This document shows, piece after piece, positions 1 to 9,860 of a stretch of 64,000 nt of DNA. The stretch is from Vibrio sinaloensis DSM 21326 (GTDB lineage: Bacteria > Pseudomonadota > Gammaproteobacteria > Enterobacterales > Vibrionaceae), in assembly GCF_000189275.1 (NCBI RefSeq), contig NZ_AEVT01000106.1:1-64000 (forward strand). Reading direction: 5' to 3'. The stretch's first letter is position 1; each line of letters opens with the position of its first letter. The position numbers and the translations under genes are program-made. The notes below the pieces were generated by a model. That model was not told the DNA's origin. It made no database searches and was given only the letters and a program-made list of their open reading frames with translations.

Positions 1-284
1 CTTTTTTTGTATCTGTGAAAAATAGTCATCATTAGATTTAGCTTACACCAGACGCTTCTTTAAGTACGTACCTGTTGCAGCTTCCGCGATATACGCATGC
101 TTGCTTGGCTATGTCTAATAATACCTAATTGCTGACTTCTCATTATCCGAATTCGGGCACTGTTGCGGATTCATGACTGATTAGAAATGAACCCGCTAAC
201 TCAATTAAGCGGCTTGTGAAACACCACCTGCCCGTGAGTTCAAAAGTAACGTGACCTACGTAGCTAGCATATCCAGGCACAAAA
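1..284. other. Intergenic left edge, no supported gene
   Basis: No gene can be supported here. On the minus strand a short open stretch at about 43-111 would end in a protein-like tail containing AEAATGTYLKKRLV, but in-frame stops lie immediately upstream and no start is visible, so at most it is a decayed gene remnant. A short 5-bp inverted repeat (CCGCT...AGCGG) lies near 200. No convincing terminator for the adjacent thymidine kinase gene is seen. Confidence 0.3.
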
Positions 285-863
285 CTACTTATCTAAAGCT
301 TCCTTGTAGTGCTGACGGCACACAGACACATAACGGTCGTTGCCACCAATCGCTACCTGATCGCCCTCTTTGATCGCGACACCATGCTCATCAGTACGGA
401 TAACCATGTTCGCTTTACGGCCACAGTGACAAATGGTTTTCAGCTCAATCAGTTTATCGGCCCAAGATAGTAAATATTTGCTGCCTTCAAATAACTCGCC
501 AAGAAAATCCGTTCTCAGCCCGTAACAAAGCACCGGGATATGCAGCTTATCAACCACTTCCGTCAGTTGATATACCTGCTCTTTACTCAAGAACTGACAC
601 TCATCAACCAAAATACAGTGACGCTTTTCAACTTCGTTTAATGCCGCTATCTCTTGATAGAGATTGGTCTCGGAGTTAAACAGTTGAGCATCTGACTGTA
701 GACCAATTCGAGAGCTGACCTTACCGACCCCGTAGCGGTCATCGAGGGCCGCAGTAAAGATCACTGGGGTCATACCGCGCTCTTGGTAGTTAAAAGACGA
801 TTGAAGAAGAGTGGTTGATTTACCCGCATTCATCGCTGAGTAATAGAAATACATCTGAGCCAC
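285..863 (-). CDS. tdk: Thymidine kinase
   Basis: Cytoplasmic salvage enzyme that phosphorylates thymidine (and deoxyuridine) with ATP. The 192-residue protein has a P-loop near residues 9-17 (SAMNAGKST), the Walker B-like DECQFL, and a C-terminal zinc site built from CHCG and a later C-x-x-H. Length fits type II thymidine kinases. The start is GTG at 863, giving the MAQMYFYY N-terminus typical of the family; the ATG three codons later lacks a better ribosome site. It follows cysS on the same strand, but the cysS terminator lies between them, so it probably has its own promoter: a TATAC-like -10 is visible just upstream of the start. Confidence 0.96.
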   Translation of the reverse strand: MAQMYFYYSAMNAGKSTTLLQSSFNYQERGMTPVIFTAALDDRYGVGKVSSRIGLQSDAQLFNSETNLYQEIAALNEVEKRHCILVDECQFLSKEQVYQLTEVVDKLHIPVLCYGLRTDFLGELFEGSKYLLSWADKLIELKTICHCGRKANMVIRTDEHGVAIKEGDQVAIGGNDRYVSVCRQHYKEALDK

Positions 864-883
864 TGTTAGTTACCCGTATAGAA

Positions 884-923
884 AAAATAAAAATTAAAGA
901 AAAGGGCTGAATCATCAGCCCTT
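884..923 (-). terminator. Rho-independent terminator of cysS
   Basis: Perfect 9-bp stem AAGGGCTGA/TCAGCCCTT with a 4-nt loop at 902-923. On the minus strand it is followed by a T-rich tract (A-rich on the plus strand at 882-901). It ends the cysS transcript before tdk. Confidence 0.85.
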
Positions 924-943
924 AAATAAAACACGCGTTTCGC

Positions 944-2326
944 TTACTTACGGCGCCAAGTTGTACCTTCAGAGCCGTCTTCAAGGACGATACCCATCTC
1001 CGTCAACTTGTCTCGAGCCATATCAGCATTTGCCCAGTCTTTGGCTGCGCGAGAGTCGTTACGCAGTTTGATAAGAGCTTCGATTTCAGCCACTTCATCA
1101 TCGTTGCCAGCATCGCCTTTCAAGAAGGCTTCTGGATCTTGGTGCAAAATACCAATCACGTCAGCAAGCTCACGCATCAAAGCACCAAGAGCACTTGCCG
1201 CCATAACATCTTCTGTCTTCAGGCGATTGATCTCGCGTGCCATATCAAACAGCACAGAATAGGCTTCTGGCGTGTTGAAGTCATCGTTCATCGCATCTGT
1301 AAAGCGTTTCACGTAATCTTCACCACCCGCTGCCGGTACAGAAATATCAAGGCCACGCAGTGATGTGTACAGACGTTCTAGAGAAGCACGCGCCTGATTC
1401 AAGTTATCTTCGCTATAGTTTAGTTGGCTGCGGTAGTGACCAGACATCAAGAAATAGCGCACTGTTTCAGCATCGTAATGACCAAGAACGTCGCGAATTG
1501 TGAAGAAATTACCCAGTGATTTGGACATTTTCTCACGGTCAACCATGACCATACCGCTGTGCATCCAAGTGTTTACGTAATCTGTACCGTGCGCACAGCA
1601 AGACTGAGCAATTTCATTCTCGTGGTGAGGGAATTGTAAATCAGAACCACCGCCATGAATGTCAAAGTGATTGCCTAGAATGGAAGAGTTCATCGCTGAA
1701 CACTCGATATGCCAACCAGGGCGACCTGGTCCCCAAGGAGATTCCCATGTAGGTTCGCCAGGCTTAGACATTTTCCACAATACGAAATCAAGCGAGCTGC
1801 GTTTAGCACTTTCGATCTCAACACGTGCGCCCGCTTGAAGTTGGTCTAGGTCTTGACGAGACAGTTTGCCGTAATCGTCATATTTTGCGATTTCGAACAT
1901 GACGTCACCGTTATCAGCAACGTAAGCAAAGCCACGTTCGATAAGCGTTTCTACCAACTCAATGATCTCCTTGATGTACTCGGTTGCACGAGGTTCAACA
2001 TCAGGGCGTTTCATATTTAGCGCGTCAAAGTCCGCATGCATTTCACCGATAAGGCGCTCGGTCAACGAATCACAGCTTTCACCATTCTCATTAGCGCGCT
2101 TGATGATCTTGTCATCAATGTCTGTAATGTTGCGAACAAACGTTAAATCGTAACCTAAGTAACGCAGGTAACGAGAAACCACATCAAAAGAAACAAAGGT
2201 ACGACCATGGCCAATATGACAGAGATCGTAGATGGTTACCCCACAGACATACATGCCTACTTTACCGGCAGTGATTGGTTTGAATTCCTCTTTCTGTCTT
2301 GTGAGTGTGTTATATATCTTTAACAT
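944..2326 (-). CDS. cysS: Cysteinyl-tRNA synthetase
   Basis: Class I aminoacyl-tRNA synthetase that charges tRNA-Cys in the cytoplasm. The 460-residue protein has the usual bacterial length. It shows the HIGH signature (HIGHGRTF, about residues 38-45), the KMSKS loop (EKMSKSLGN), and the zinc-ligand cysteines and histidines (C28 in YVCGVT, the WHIECSAM region, and the HHENE segment). The ATG at 2326 fits the conserved [15 protein letters not shown] start. It is divergent from ppiB; the roughly 200-bp spacer between them must hold both promoters. Confidence 0.98.
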   Translation of the reverse strand: MLKIYNTLTRQKEEFKPITAGKVGMYVCGVTIYDLCHIGHGRTFVSFDVVSRYLRYLGYDLTFVRNITDIDDKIIKRANENGESCDSLTERLIGEMHADFDALNMKRPDVEPRATEYIKEIIELVETLIERGFAYVADNGDVMFEIAKYDDYGKLSRQDLDQLQAGARVEIESAKRSSLDFVLWKMSKPGEPTWESPWGPGRPGWHIECSAMNSSILGNHFDIHGGGSDLQFPHHENEIAQSCCAHGTDYVNTWMHSGMVMVDREKMSKSLGNFFTIRDVLGHYDAETVRYFLMSGHYRSQLNYSEDNLNQARASLERLYTSLRGLDISVPAAGGEDYVKRFTDAMNDDFNTPEAYSVLFDMAREINRLKTEDVMAASALGALMRELADVIGILHQDPEAFLKGDAGNDDEVAEIEALIKLRNDSRAAKDWANADMARDKLTEMGIVLEDGSEGTTWRRK

Positions 2327-2528
2327 GATCTCTATCTAATACTTAGGTGAAACAAAATAGTGCGCCAGTATACCAAGGAGTCCCCAACAACGTAATCCCT
2401 CTAACGCGTAAAAAGCCATCAATAACACCTATACTCAAGTCTCAACCATTACTTTTCACGTATTAATGTCGTAAAAGTTAAGATAGAATCTCTAGCTCAA
2501 ATCAAAAACATATGTAAAGGACATAGTC

Positions 2529-3023
2529 ATGATCACCCTTCACACTAATTTTGGTGACATCAAAATTCAGCTAAACGAAGAAAAAGCACCTGAAACAAGC
2601 GCAAACTTCCTACAGTACTGCCGTGATGGTTTTTACGACAACACTCTTTTCCACCGTGTTATCGATGGTTTCATGATTCAAGGTGGTGGCATGGAATCGG
2701 GTCTACGTGAGAAACCAACGCGTGCACCAATCAAGAACGAAGCAAACAATGGCCTTAGCAACAAAGTAGGTACATTGGCAATGGCGCGCACAATGGAACC
2801 GCATTCTGCAAGCTCTCAGTTCTTTATCAATGTAAACAACAACACTTTCCTAGATTTCCGTAGCGAAAGCCTAGACGGTTGGGGTTACTGTGTATTCGGT
2901 GAAGTGGTCGAAGGTATGGATATTGTTAACAAGATCAAAGGTGTTAGCACTGGTTCATACGGTATGCACCAAGATGTACCTCTAGAAGACGTGCTAATCA
3001 CTGGCACAACTATCGAAGAATAA
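2529..3023 (+). CDS. ppiB: Cyclophilin-type peptidyl-prolyl cis-trans isomerase B
   Basis: Cytoplasmic proline isomerase of the cyclophilin family. The 164-residue protein lacks a signal peptide and shows the cyclophilin core [13 protein letters not shown] and the SSQFFINV segment. The ribosome site AAAGGA lies eight bases before the ATG. It sits divergent from cysS and upstream of lpxH in the cysS/ppiB/lpxH arrangement seen in gamma-proteobacteria. A strong terminator directly follows, so lpxH is probably expressed from readthrough or its own weak promoter. Confidence 0.96.
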   Translation: MITLHTNFGDIKIQLNEEKAPETSANFLQYCRDGFYDNTLFHRVIDGFMIQGGGMESGLREKPTRAPIKNEANNGLSNKVGTLAMARTMEPHSASSQFFINVNNNTFLDFRSESLDGWGYCVFGEVVEGMDIVNKIKGVSTGSYGMHQDVPLEDVLITGTTIEE

Positions 3024-3030
3024 TGATAGT

Positions 3031-3060
3031 GAGGAAGAGTGCTAACACTCTTCCTCTTTT
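3031..3060 (+). terminator. Rho-independent terminator of ppiB
   Basis: Perfect 11-bp inverted repeat GAGGAAGAGTG/CACTCTTCCTC with loop CTAA, followed by TTTT. It lies between ppiB and the lpxH start at 3081. Confidence 0.9.
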
Positions 3061-3080
3061 CCGCAAGGCCTCTTGTTGAT

Positions 3081-3812
3081 ATGACCACACTGTTTATTTC
3101 CGACCTCCACCTATCTCCAACCACTCCCGACATCAACGCTTGTTTTATCAAGTTCATGCGCGAAGAAGCCGTTCATGCCGATGCGCTTTATGTTCTTGGC
3201 GACCTGTTTGAATTTTGGATAGGCGACGATGATACTTCCGACTTTGCCAAGCAAATACGCGCAGAATTCAAACGACTCACTGATGCTGGCGTTCCCACCT
3301 TCTTTACTCAGGGTAATCGAGATTTTTTGGTTGGTAAGCGCTTTGCCAAGCAAACTGGCGTGACTCTGTTAGGCGATGAAACCGTCATTGATATCTATGG
3401 TCGTAAAGCGGTTGTACTGCATGGTGATACGTTATGTACTCAAGATGTCAGCTACCTTAAATATCGAGAAAAAGTTCACCAACCTTGGCTGCAATGGATA
3501 TTTAACCGTATTCCTATGTTCATCAAAAAGAAGATTGTTTCTAAAGTACAATCAGACATTAAAGATGATAAGCAAACGAAGTCGCTCGACATTATGGATG
3601 TTACCCAGAGTGAAGTTGAAAAGGTGATGAAGCAACATAATGTTGATTTAATGATTCATGGGCACACCCATCGACCTAAAGTTCACACATTTGAAGTATC
3701 AGGAGTGACTAATACTAGAATTGTATTGGGGGATTGGTACACTCAAGGCTCTGTTCTGACATACACCGAAGATAAGTATGATCTTCAGTCCAGACCTTTT
3801 GTCGCAGACTAG
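3081..3812 (+). CDS. lpxH: UDP-2,3-diacylglucosamine diphosphatase
   Basis: Lipid A biosynthesis enzyme that cleaves UDP-2,3-diacylglucosamine to lipid X and UMP at the inner face of the membrane. A calcineurin-like metallophosphoesterase of 243 residues with the metal motifs SDLHL (residues 6-10), [15 protein letters not shown], and HGHTHRP. I chose ATG 3081, giving [12 protein letters not shown]. An upstream in-frame start at 3039 would lie inside the ppiB terminator and add residues absent from the family. E. coli LpxH is about 240 residues, which agrees. Confidence 0.95.
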   Translation: MTTLFISDLHLSPTTPDINACFIKFMREEAVHADALYVLGDLFEFWIGDDDTSDFAKQIRAEFKRLTDAGVPTFFTQGNRDFLVGKRFAKQTGVTLLGDETVIDIYGRKAVVLHGDTLCTQDVSYLKYREKVHQPWLQWIFNRIPMFIKKKIVSKVQSDIKDDKQTKSLDIMDVTQSEVEKVMKQHNVDLMIHGHTHRPKVHTFEVSGVTNTRIVLGDWYTQGSVLTYTEDKYDLQSRPFVAD

Positions 3813-3844
3813 ACAATAATTGCACTTAATGTTTAACGCAGCAG

Positions 3845-5104
3845 TTGGTTGCTGTGAGTCGTAAACCTATATTAAGAACGGCACTCACCTTGAAATATTC
3901 ATACATTGCAAGACAACCCATACTAGACACCTCGAAAAAAACTGTTGGTTATGAGCTGCTTTTTAGAGATGGCCCAAAAAATACCTTTCCTGCTATAGAC
4001 CCAGAGCACGCGACAAGCCGTCTCCTTTCTGATCATTTTCTCTCCACTCATTATGCTACGCTTGGTGACAAACTGGGGTTTGTGAACTTTCCTTACCAAA
4101 GTCTGATTAACAAAGTTCCTACGCTGTTCCCGTCGAATAGTTTGGTGATTGAAATTCTTGAAGACTGTGAGCCAACAGAAGAGCTGCTAGAGGCGGTCAA
4201 GGAAATGGCCGGGCTCGGCTACAAAATCGCCTTAGATGATTTTGTCCCATCAAAAGAGTGGCGCATCTTCTTACCTTACGTCTCAATTATTAAGTTTGAT
4301 ATTCGAGCAGTGCCTTTAGAAAAAGCTAAAGTCTTTATTGATCGCTTGTCGGGTAGCAGTATTCAGTTCTTAGCAGAAAAGGTAGAAACTCACGAAGAGT
4401 TCGCGAAGGCGAAGAAAATGGGATTCGACTTTTTTCAAGGTTACTTCTTTAGCAAACCTGAAATGATTCAACGTAAGTCCCTAGAGCCCTCGTTTATGAC
4501 CGTGGTGCAATTATTGACTGCGATATCTCAATCTGAGATTGACTATCACAAGGTGGAATCGTTGATAAGCAAAGACGTCACGTTGTCGTACAAGCTACTG
4601 ACCTACGTTAACTCATCTTCGATCGTCAGCAATAAAATTCAGTCTTTTAAGCAAGCATTAGTGTATCTCGGTGAGGACAAACTGCGTAAATTTATCTCTT
4701 TGGTTGCTCTGGCTTCAACTCAAGATGATAAGCCTGAATACCTGTACGGCTTGTCGATTCAACGAGCACGTCATTGTGAATTGCTTGCACACCAGCTCGG
4801 AAACCATATTGAAACGGGTCAAGCTTTCCTAATGGGGATGTTTTCATTACTCGATAGTCTGTTGGATCGCCCTATCGAACAGATCATCAATGAAATCCCA
4901 GTCGAGGATACTATTAAACTGGCTTTGACCGAGGGCTCTGGTGATCTTGGTAAACTGCTTGCCTTAATTCGTGACTATGAACGTGCAAAGTGGGATCAAG
5001 TGGCAACGCATTGCAAAGAGTTAAATTTGTCGCAATCTTCATTAAGTGAGAGCTACGATAAATCCGTTAAGTGGACAGCAGAGTTACTCGCCGTCCAACG
5101 TTAG
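3845..5104 (+). CDS. EAL-HDOD signalling protein (YuxH-type)
   Basis: Putative cyclic-di-GMP signalling protein. An N-terminal EAL-type domain (about residues 17-200) is joined to a C-terminal HDOD domain (about 205-395). Many EAL phosphodiesterase positions are kept ([26 protein letters not shown]), but the DDFG loop reads DDFV and AEGVE reads AEKVE, so catalytic activity cannot be assumed. Start choice is uncertain: TTG 3845 gives 419 residues, while TTG 3890 starts at the conserved [11 protein letters not shown]. It follows lpxH by about 30 bases and precedes a ychJ-type gene. The family often acts in motility or biofilm control; that role here is inference. Confidence 0.85.
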   Translation: MVAVSRKPILRTALTLKYSYIARQPILDTSKKTVGYELLFRDGPKNTFPAIDPEHATSRLLSDHFLSTHYATLGDKLGFVNFPYQSLINKVPTLFPSNSLVIEILEDCEPTEELLEAVKEMAGLGYKIALDDFVPSKEWRIFLPYVSIIKFDIRAVPLEKAKVFIDRLSGSSIQFLAEKVETHEEFAKAKKMGFDFFQGYFFSKPEMIQRKSLEPSFMTVVQLLTAISQSEIDYHKVESLISKDVTLSYKLLTYVNSSSIVSNKIQSFKQALVYLGEDKLRKFISLVALASTQDDKPEYLYGLSIQRARHCELLAHQLGNHIETGQAFLMGMFSLLDSLLDRPIEQIINEIPVEDTIKLALTEGSGDLGKLLALIRDYERAKWDQVATHCKELNLSQSSLSESYDKSVKWTAELLAVQR

Positions 5105-5121
5105 TTATTTTGGAGTTTTTC

Positions 5122-5613
5122 ATGTCGTTATGTCCCTGCGACAGCCAGCAAAATTATGCCGATTGCTGCGAACCAATTCATTTAAACCATGCTGCCGCGA
5201 CAATACCTGAGCAATTGATGCGCGCTCGCTACTGTGCTCATGTCAAAGGTCTGGTAGATTTTGTCGTTAACACCTACCACTCTAGCTGCCAAGCAGAAAG
5301 CCAACGCAAAGAGATCGCAGAATCAATAGACAGTGATTGGTGTGGCCTTGAGGTCGTTCAAAGTGAGGCTGGTAAAGACAGCAATGAAGGTTACGTCACT
5401 TTCAAAGCGTTTTTTAATCAAGATGGTCAACAATACTGCTTGGAAGAGCGCTCTCGATTTGTAAGAGAGAATGGGCTTTGGTTTTATATCGATGGAACCT
5501 TTCCGCAAGTCGAAGACGAGCGACTGTCACAGCCAATTCAACAATTGAAAGTGGGGAGAAATGATCCCTGCATTTGCGGCAGTGGCAAAAAGTTTAAAAA
5601 GTGCTGTGGCTAA
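5122..5613 (+). CDS. ychJ: YchJ family protein with two SEC-C motifs
   Basis: UPF0225/YchJ-family cytoplasmic protein, 163 residues, function not established. Cys-rich SEC-C metal-binding motifs stand at both ends: [13 protein letters not shown] at the N-terminus and [13 protein letters not shown] at the C-terminus, with an NTF2-like middle. ATG 5122 was chosen because TGGAG lies six bases upstream and the protein then begins MSLCPCDS; an earlier in-frame start overlaps the preceding gene. It follows the EAL-HDOD gene by 17 bases, so the two are probably cotranscribed. Confidence 0.9.
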   Translation: MSLCPCDSQQNYADCCEPIHLNHAAATIPEQLMRARYCAHVKGLVDFVVNTYHSSCQAESQRKEIAESIDSDWCGLEVVQSEAGKDSNEGYVTFKAFFNQDGQQYCLEERSRFVRENGLWFYIDGTFPQVEDERLSQPIQQLKVGRNDPCICGSGKKFKKCCG

Positions 5614-5625
5614 CAAAAACATAGG

Positions 5626-5653
5626 AAAAAGGCAGGGAGTCCCCTGCCTTTTT
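5626..5653. terminator. Bidirectional terminator between ychJ and yeaC
   Basis: Perfect 12-bp inverted repeat AAAAAGGCAGGG/CCCTGCCTTTTT with loop AGTC. A/T runs on both sides serve the two converging genes. Confidence 0.9.
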
Positions 5654-5656
5654 CTA

Positions 5657-5941
5657 TTATTGTTTGTTAGGGTTAACTCTCACTATATCCTGCTGATCTT
5701 GTTGAAATTGTTTTTTTAGTTCTGCTTTCGACTTAAAACTAATTTCACCACCTTGAGCGACGGTCATATGTTGGGCATCACTGTTATGCTTAGATTGATA
5801 TAACATTACCGCTTGCATACATGAATCACGCTGTTCAGGGGTTAATGCTGTACCTTCAGGCCACTTTCCTGTTTCTACGGCAAATAGAAGACGCTCATAA
5901 GCCTCTGGAGTAATGGCATCGATTAACTGCTTTGCGTCCAT
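5657..5941 (-). CDS. yeaC: YeaC family (DUF1315) protein
   Basis: Small conserved protein of 94 residues, function unknown. The central block PEAYERLLFAVETGKWPEG and the following TPEQRDSCMQAVMLYQ match the YeaC/DUF1315 family. ATG 5941 is preferred: AAGGAT lies just upstream and the family begins close to this residue; an in-frame start at 5977 adds an unrelated extension. In E. coli, yeaC also sits near msrB, yeaD and gapA, so the neighbourhood supports the call. No catalytic motif is visible. Confidence 0.85.
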   Translation of the reverse strand: MDAKQLIDAITPEAYERLLFAVETGKWPEGTALTPEQRDSCMQAVMLYQSKHNSDAQHMTVAQGGEISFKSKAELKKQFQQDQQDIVRVNPNKQ

Positions 5942-6045
5942 GGTGTATCCTTTAGTGAGTTGAACAGCAGAAAACATAACGAGCTACATTCCTGAGTCAA
6001 GGATTGGACAAAAAATAAGTGTAACGGATCACAAGCGATACCATT

Positions 6046-6864
6046 ATGAAGAAAGAACATGCTCTTACTCTCGGTTTAATTAGCCTGACTCTTGTTGGCT
6101 GTTTTGAACCGAGGAAAAACACAGAGCAGCTATGTGAAGACAACCCCGCGCTGCAATGCCAGCGTTTAAACATGGATGATGGTCAATGTAGAGTGCCAAG
6201 AACTGATCTGATCTGGCACAGATTCGAGGTGCTCAAAAACCCGACCCCGAAAAACCACATCAAAGAGTATGAGCTGCTCGCCGAATATAAAAAGTGTCTC
6301 GAGCTTGCTTCTCAAATTTTAGCGATTGATCAAACTGAGCTAAAACAGCGAAGATTCAGCGCATTGGTAAACTCTGGTGAAGATCTAGAAAAAATAGTCG
6401 CAACACTTTCCAAATCTACCTCTCCAGAAGCCCTTTACTTTCTGTGGAGCCGAGTGGGTAACGAAGAAGCAAGGCGTGCCTTCCTCCAATTAGAAGGGAC
6501 TCCACAACTTGATACCGCTGAAATGCAATACGCACTGGCAACCTTTTATACCAGCCGAGATCAGCAGAAGACCAAGCAGCTTTTATTGCGTACGCTTGAG
6601 CTTACCAACTTAGGCAATATCAATAATGAGGTATTTAAGTCACTGGCCAGTACCACCTACAGGTTAGGCCAACGCGAAGAAGCTTATGTATGGGCGATGA
6701 TTGCAAGTAACTTTGGTGTACCAATTGCGACTGAACAAGAGCTGCAACTGCTTTATGGCTTTGATGAAGCTAAATATAAGCAACTAGAACAAATTGCCGA
6801 TCAGTTAAAAGAAGCCATTGAAACAGGCAGCTTTAAAAAAGCCTTAGTCCCACAATTCAAATGA
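6046..6864 (+). CDS. DUF2989 family lipoprotein
   Basis: Predicted lipoprotein of 272 residues. A short signal peptide ends in the lipobox LVGC near residue 19. The rest is a mostly helical periplasmic domain with a conserved Cys-rich start (LCEDNPALQCQRLNMDDGQC) that matches DUF2989, a family found in Vibrio and relatives. The C-terminal half has TPR-like helix pairs. Function is unknown. It stands alone on the plus strand, divergent from yeaC and convergent with msrB. Confidence 0.8.
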   Translation: MKKEHALTLGLISLTLVGCFEPRKNTEQLCEDNPALQCQRLNMDDGQCRVPRTDLIWHRFEVLKNPTPKNHIKEYELLAEYKKCLELASQILAIDQTELKQRRFSALVNSGEDLEKIVATLSKSTSPEALYFLWSRVGNEEARRAFLQLEGTPQLDTAEMQYALATFYTSRDQQKTKQLLLRTLELTNLGNINNEVFKSLASTTYRLGQREEAYVWAMIASNFGVPIATEQELQLLYGFDEAKYKQLEQIADQLKEAIETGSFKKALVPQFK

Positions 6865-6887
6865 GTGTTTGAAAGGATAAAACAAAG

Positions 6888-6913
6888 AGCGGTGATTAAA
6901 TCACCGCTTTTTT
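6888..6913. terminator. Terminator between DUF2989 gene and msrB
   Basis: Inverted repeat AGCGGTGATT/AATCACCGCT at 6888-6908 with a run of six T on the plus strand. It separates two converging genes. Confidence 0.88.
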
Positions 6914-7316
6914 ATGAATTGTTGAAAATTAACGACACCGAATTTACACAAAAACGTTCCCCTGTTGTTTTAGGCCCATCAGGGAAAACGTGACCAAGAT
7001 GGCTGTCACACATTGCACAGCGTATTTCAGTTCGCACCATTCCGTGACTTAGATCCTCTAAATAGCGAATAGCCTCAGCATTGATAGGGGCATCAAAACT
7101 CGGCCAACCACAGCCTGAATCGTACTTGTTATCAGACTGGAATAAGGGCGCTTGGCAGCAAGTGCAGGAGTAAACGCCTGTCTGTTTGTTATGGAGCAGT
7201 TTACCACTGAATGGGGCTTCAGTGCCCTGTTCCCGACATACACGATACTCCTCTTCGGACAAGACTTCACGCCAGTGTTCATCGGGCTTAACGACTTTTT
7301 CTACCTTCTGTTTCAC
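6912..7316 (-). CDS. msrB: Peptide-methionine (R)-S-oxide reductase
   Basis: Cytoplasmic repair enzyme that reduces methionine-R-sulfoxide in proteins. A 134-residue SelR domain with zinc cysteines in CTCC (51, 54) and CAMC (100, 103), a resolving-type Cys in SGCGWPSF (69) and the catalytic Cys in RFCVNS (123). I chose GTG 7316 because GGAGA lies nine bases upstream; an ATG at 7340 has no ribosome site and adds eight atypical residues. It is divergent from gapA, the same pairing as in E. coli. Confidence 0.93.
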   Translation of the reverse strand: MKQKVEKVVKPDEHWREVLSEEEYRVCREQGTEAPFSGKLLHNKQTGVYSCTCCQAPLFQSDNKYDSGCGWPSFDAPINAEAIRYLEDLSHGMVRTEIRCAMCDSHLGHVFPDGPKTTGERFCVNSVSLIFNNS

Positions 7317-8647
<1,331 letters not shown>

Positions 8648-8685
8648 TTATTACTTTAAGATAAGCGTTTAGCGCAGAATCTTGT

Positions 8686-8714
8686 AAAAGGCGGCTCTCG
8701 AGTCGCCTTTTTTG
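8686..8714 (+). terminator. Rho-independent terminator of gapA
   Basis: Stem AAAAGGCGGCTC/GAGTCGCCTTTT with one G-T wobble, followed by T residues. Confidence 0.88.
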
Positions 8715-8783
8715 TATCCTGATTTTAGAGGTGCTCAACTCCCCCACTGTTTCACCTCTTCGCCCTTTTAGAGGAACACATCA

Positions 8784-9668
8784 ATGGATTTAAACTCCCT
8801 ACCAGCACTTGCAGTGCTGTCCGATAACGTCACCATTGTCGAAATCGACCAAGTGAAAGTCGTACGTGTCATTCACGAGAAAGCGACCGCGGGTATTGCA
8901 CTTCACGGTGGTCATGTCGTCTCATTTAAACCAACAGGCCAAGAAGATCTTATCTGGATGAGTGACGAAGCTGTATTTGACGGCAAAGCGGCTCTGCGTG
9001 GTGGCATTCCTGTATGTTGGCCTTGGTTTGGACGTATTGCGGCTCCCGCGCATGGGTTTGCACGCAACAGTGAATGGACGCTAATTGAACATCGTGAAAA
9101 TGAAAACGGTGTCATCGTAGAACTTGGGTTACTCCCTTGCGAATCCACGCTGGCGGTTTGGCCACACCAGTTCCAAGCACATCTGTTGGTTGAGATCGGT
9201 GATGAGTTAACGGTTACCCTAGACGTGACCAACACTGATTCTCAGGCTTGGACATTCTCAGGAGCTCTTCACAGCTACTTAACGGTTGGAGATATCGAGC
9301 AAGCGAAAACGACTGGCATGGGCCCTGAATACATTGACAGCCTAAAAGGTGGTGAGCTATGCCAAGGTGGTGAAGTTCTGCAACTGACCGATACGATAGA
9401 CCGTGTTTACACTCAACCAAGTGAGTGCATTACGGTTGAAGACCCAGTCCTTAATCGCTCCATCCTAGTGAACAACCAAGGCCATAACTCGGCCGTTTTA
9501 TGGAACCCTTGGGCAGAAGGAGCCCAGGCAATGGGTGACATGCAAGACTCAGGTTACCAACGCTTCCTGTGCGTAGAGTCGACACTTCACGCCCCTTCTA
9601 TTGAACAAGGTTGCACTCTTCAACCTGGAGAAAGCCACCAGCTGATCACTCGTATTAGCACTAAATAG
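8784..9668 (+). CDS. yeaD: D-hexose-6-phosphate mutarotase
   Basis: Aldose-1-epimerase-like beta-sandwich protein of 294 residues of the YeaD family, expected to interconvert anomers of glucose-6-phosphate. Visible family segments are LHGGHVVSF, LRGGIPVCWPWFG, HGFARNSEW and LWNPWAEGAQAMGDM, which include the catalytic His and Glu regions. It directly follows gapA as in E. coli, linking it to hexose-phosphate metabolism. Its own ribosome site (AGAGG) lies before the ATG, and an inverted repeat follows the stop. Confidence 0.93.
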   Translation: MDLNSLPALAVLSDNVTIVEIDQVKVVRVIHEKATAGIALHGGHVVSFKPTGQEDLIWMSDEAVFDGKAALRGGIPVCWPWFGRIAAPAHGFARNSEWTLIEHRENENGVIVELGLLPCESTLAVWPHQFQAHLLVEIGDELTVTLDVTNTDSQAWTFSGALHSYLTVGDIEQAKTTGMGPEYIDSLKGGELCQGGEVLQLTDTIDRVYTQPSECITVEDPVLNRSILVNNQGHNSAVLWNPWAEGAQAMGDMQDSGYQRFLCVESTLHAPSIEQGCTLQPGESHQLITRISTK

Positions 9669-9673
9669 TGGTA

Positions 9674-9696
9674 AATGGCCAGCAATGCTGGCCATT
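9674..9696 (+). terminator. Hairpin after yeaD
   Basis: Perfect 10-bp inverted repeat AATGGCCAGC/GCTGGCCATT with loop AAT. The downstream T tract is weak (ATGTAATTT), so termination strength is uncertain. Confidence 0.6.
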
Positions 9697-9793
9697 ATGT
9701 AATTTAAATTCCTGTAACACGGTCTTTTCTTAACGATTCTGTTGGGCATCTCGATTTTTTGACAATTTCATTAATAAATATCAAATTAATGCG

Positions 9794-9820
9794 TCATATA
9801 AATCGCTAGCATGCCGATAT
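9794..9820 (+). promoter_or_regulatory. Candidate sigma-28 promoter of chemoreceptor gene
   Basis: GCCGATAT at 9813-9820 matches seven of eight bases of the flagellar sigma-28 -10 element GCCGATAA. The -35 region at the expected distance is poor. It lies about 40 bases upstream of the chemoreceptor start, where a flagellar-class promoter would be expected. Confidence 0.5.
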
Positions 9821-9860
9821 AACAACTTATAACTCGTATAAATATCAGGAAAGACATTCC

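Noticed and set aside
43-111. Possible minus-strand C-terminal gene remnant
   Set aside because: The tail looks protein-like, but two stops lie just upstream and no start exists. Too short to name.
3039-3080. Upstream start for lpxH
   Set aside because: It lies inside the ppiB terminator and adds 14 residues not found in LpxH. ATG 3081 is better.
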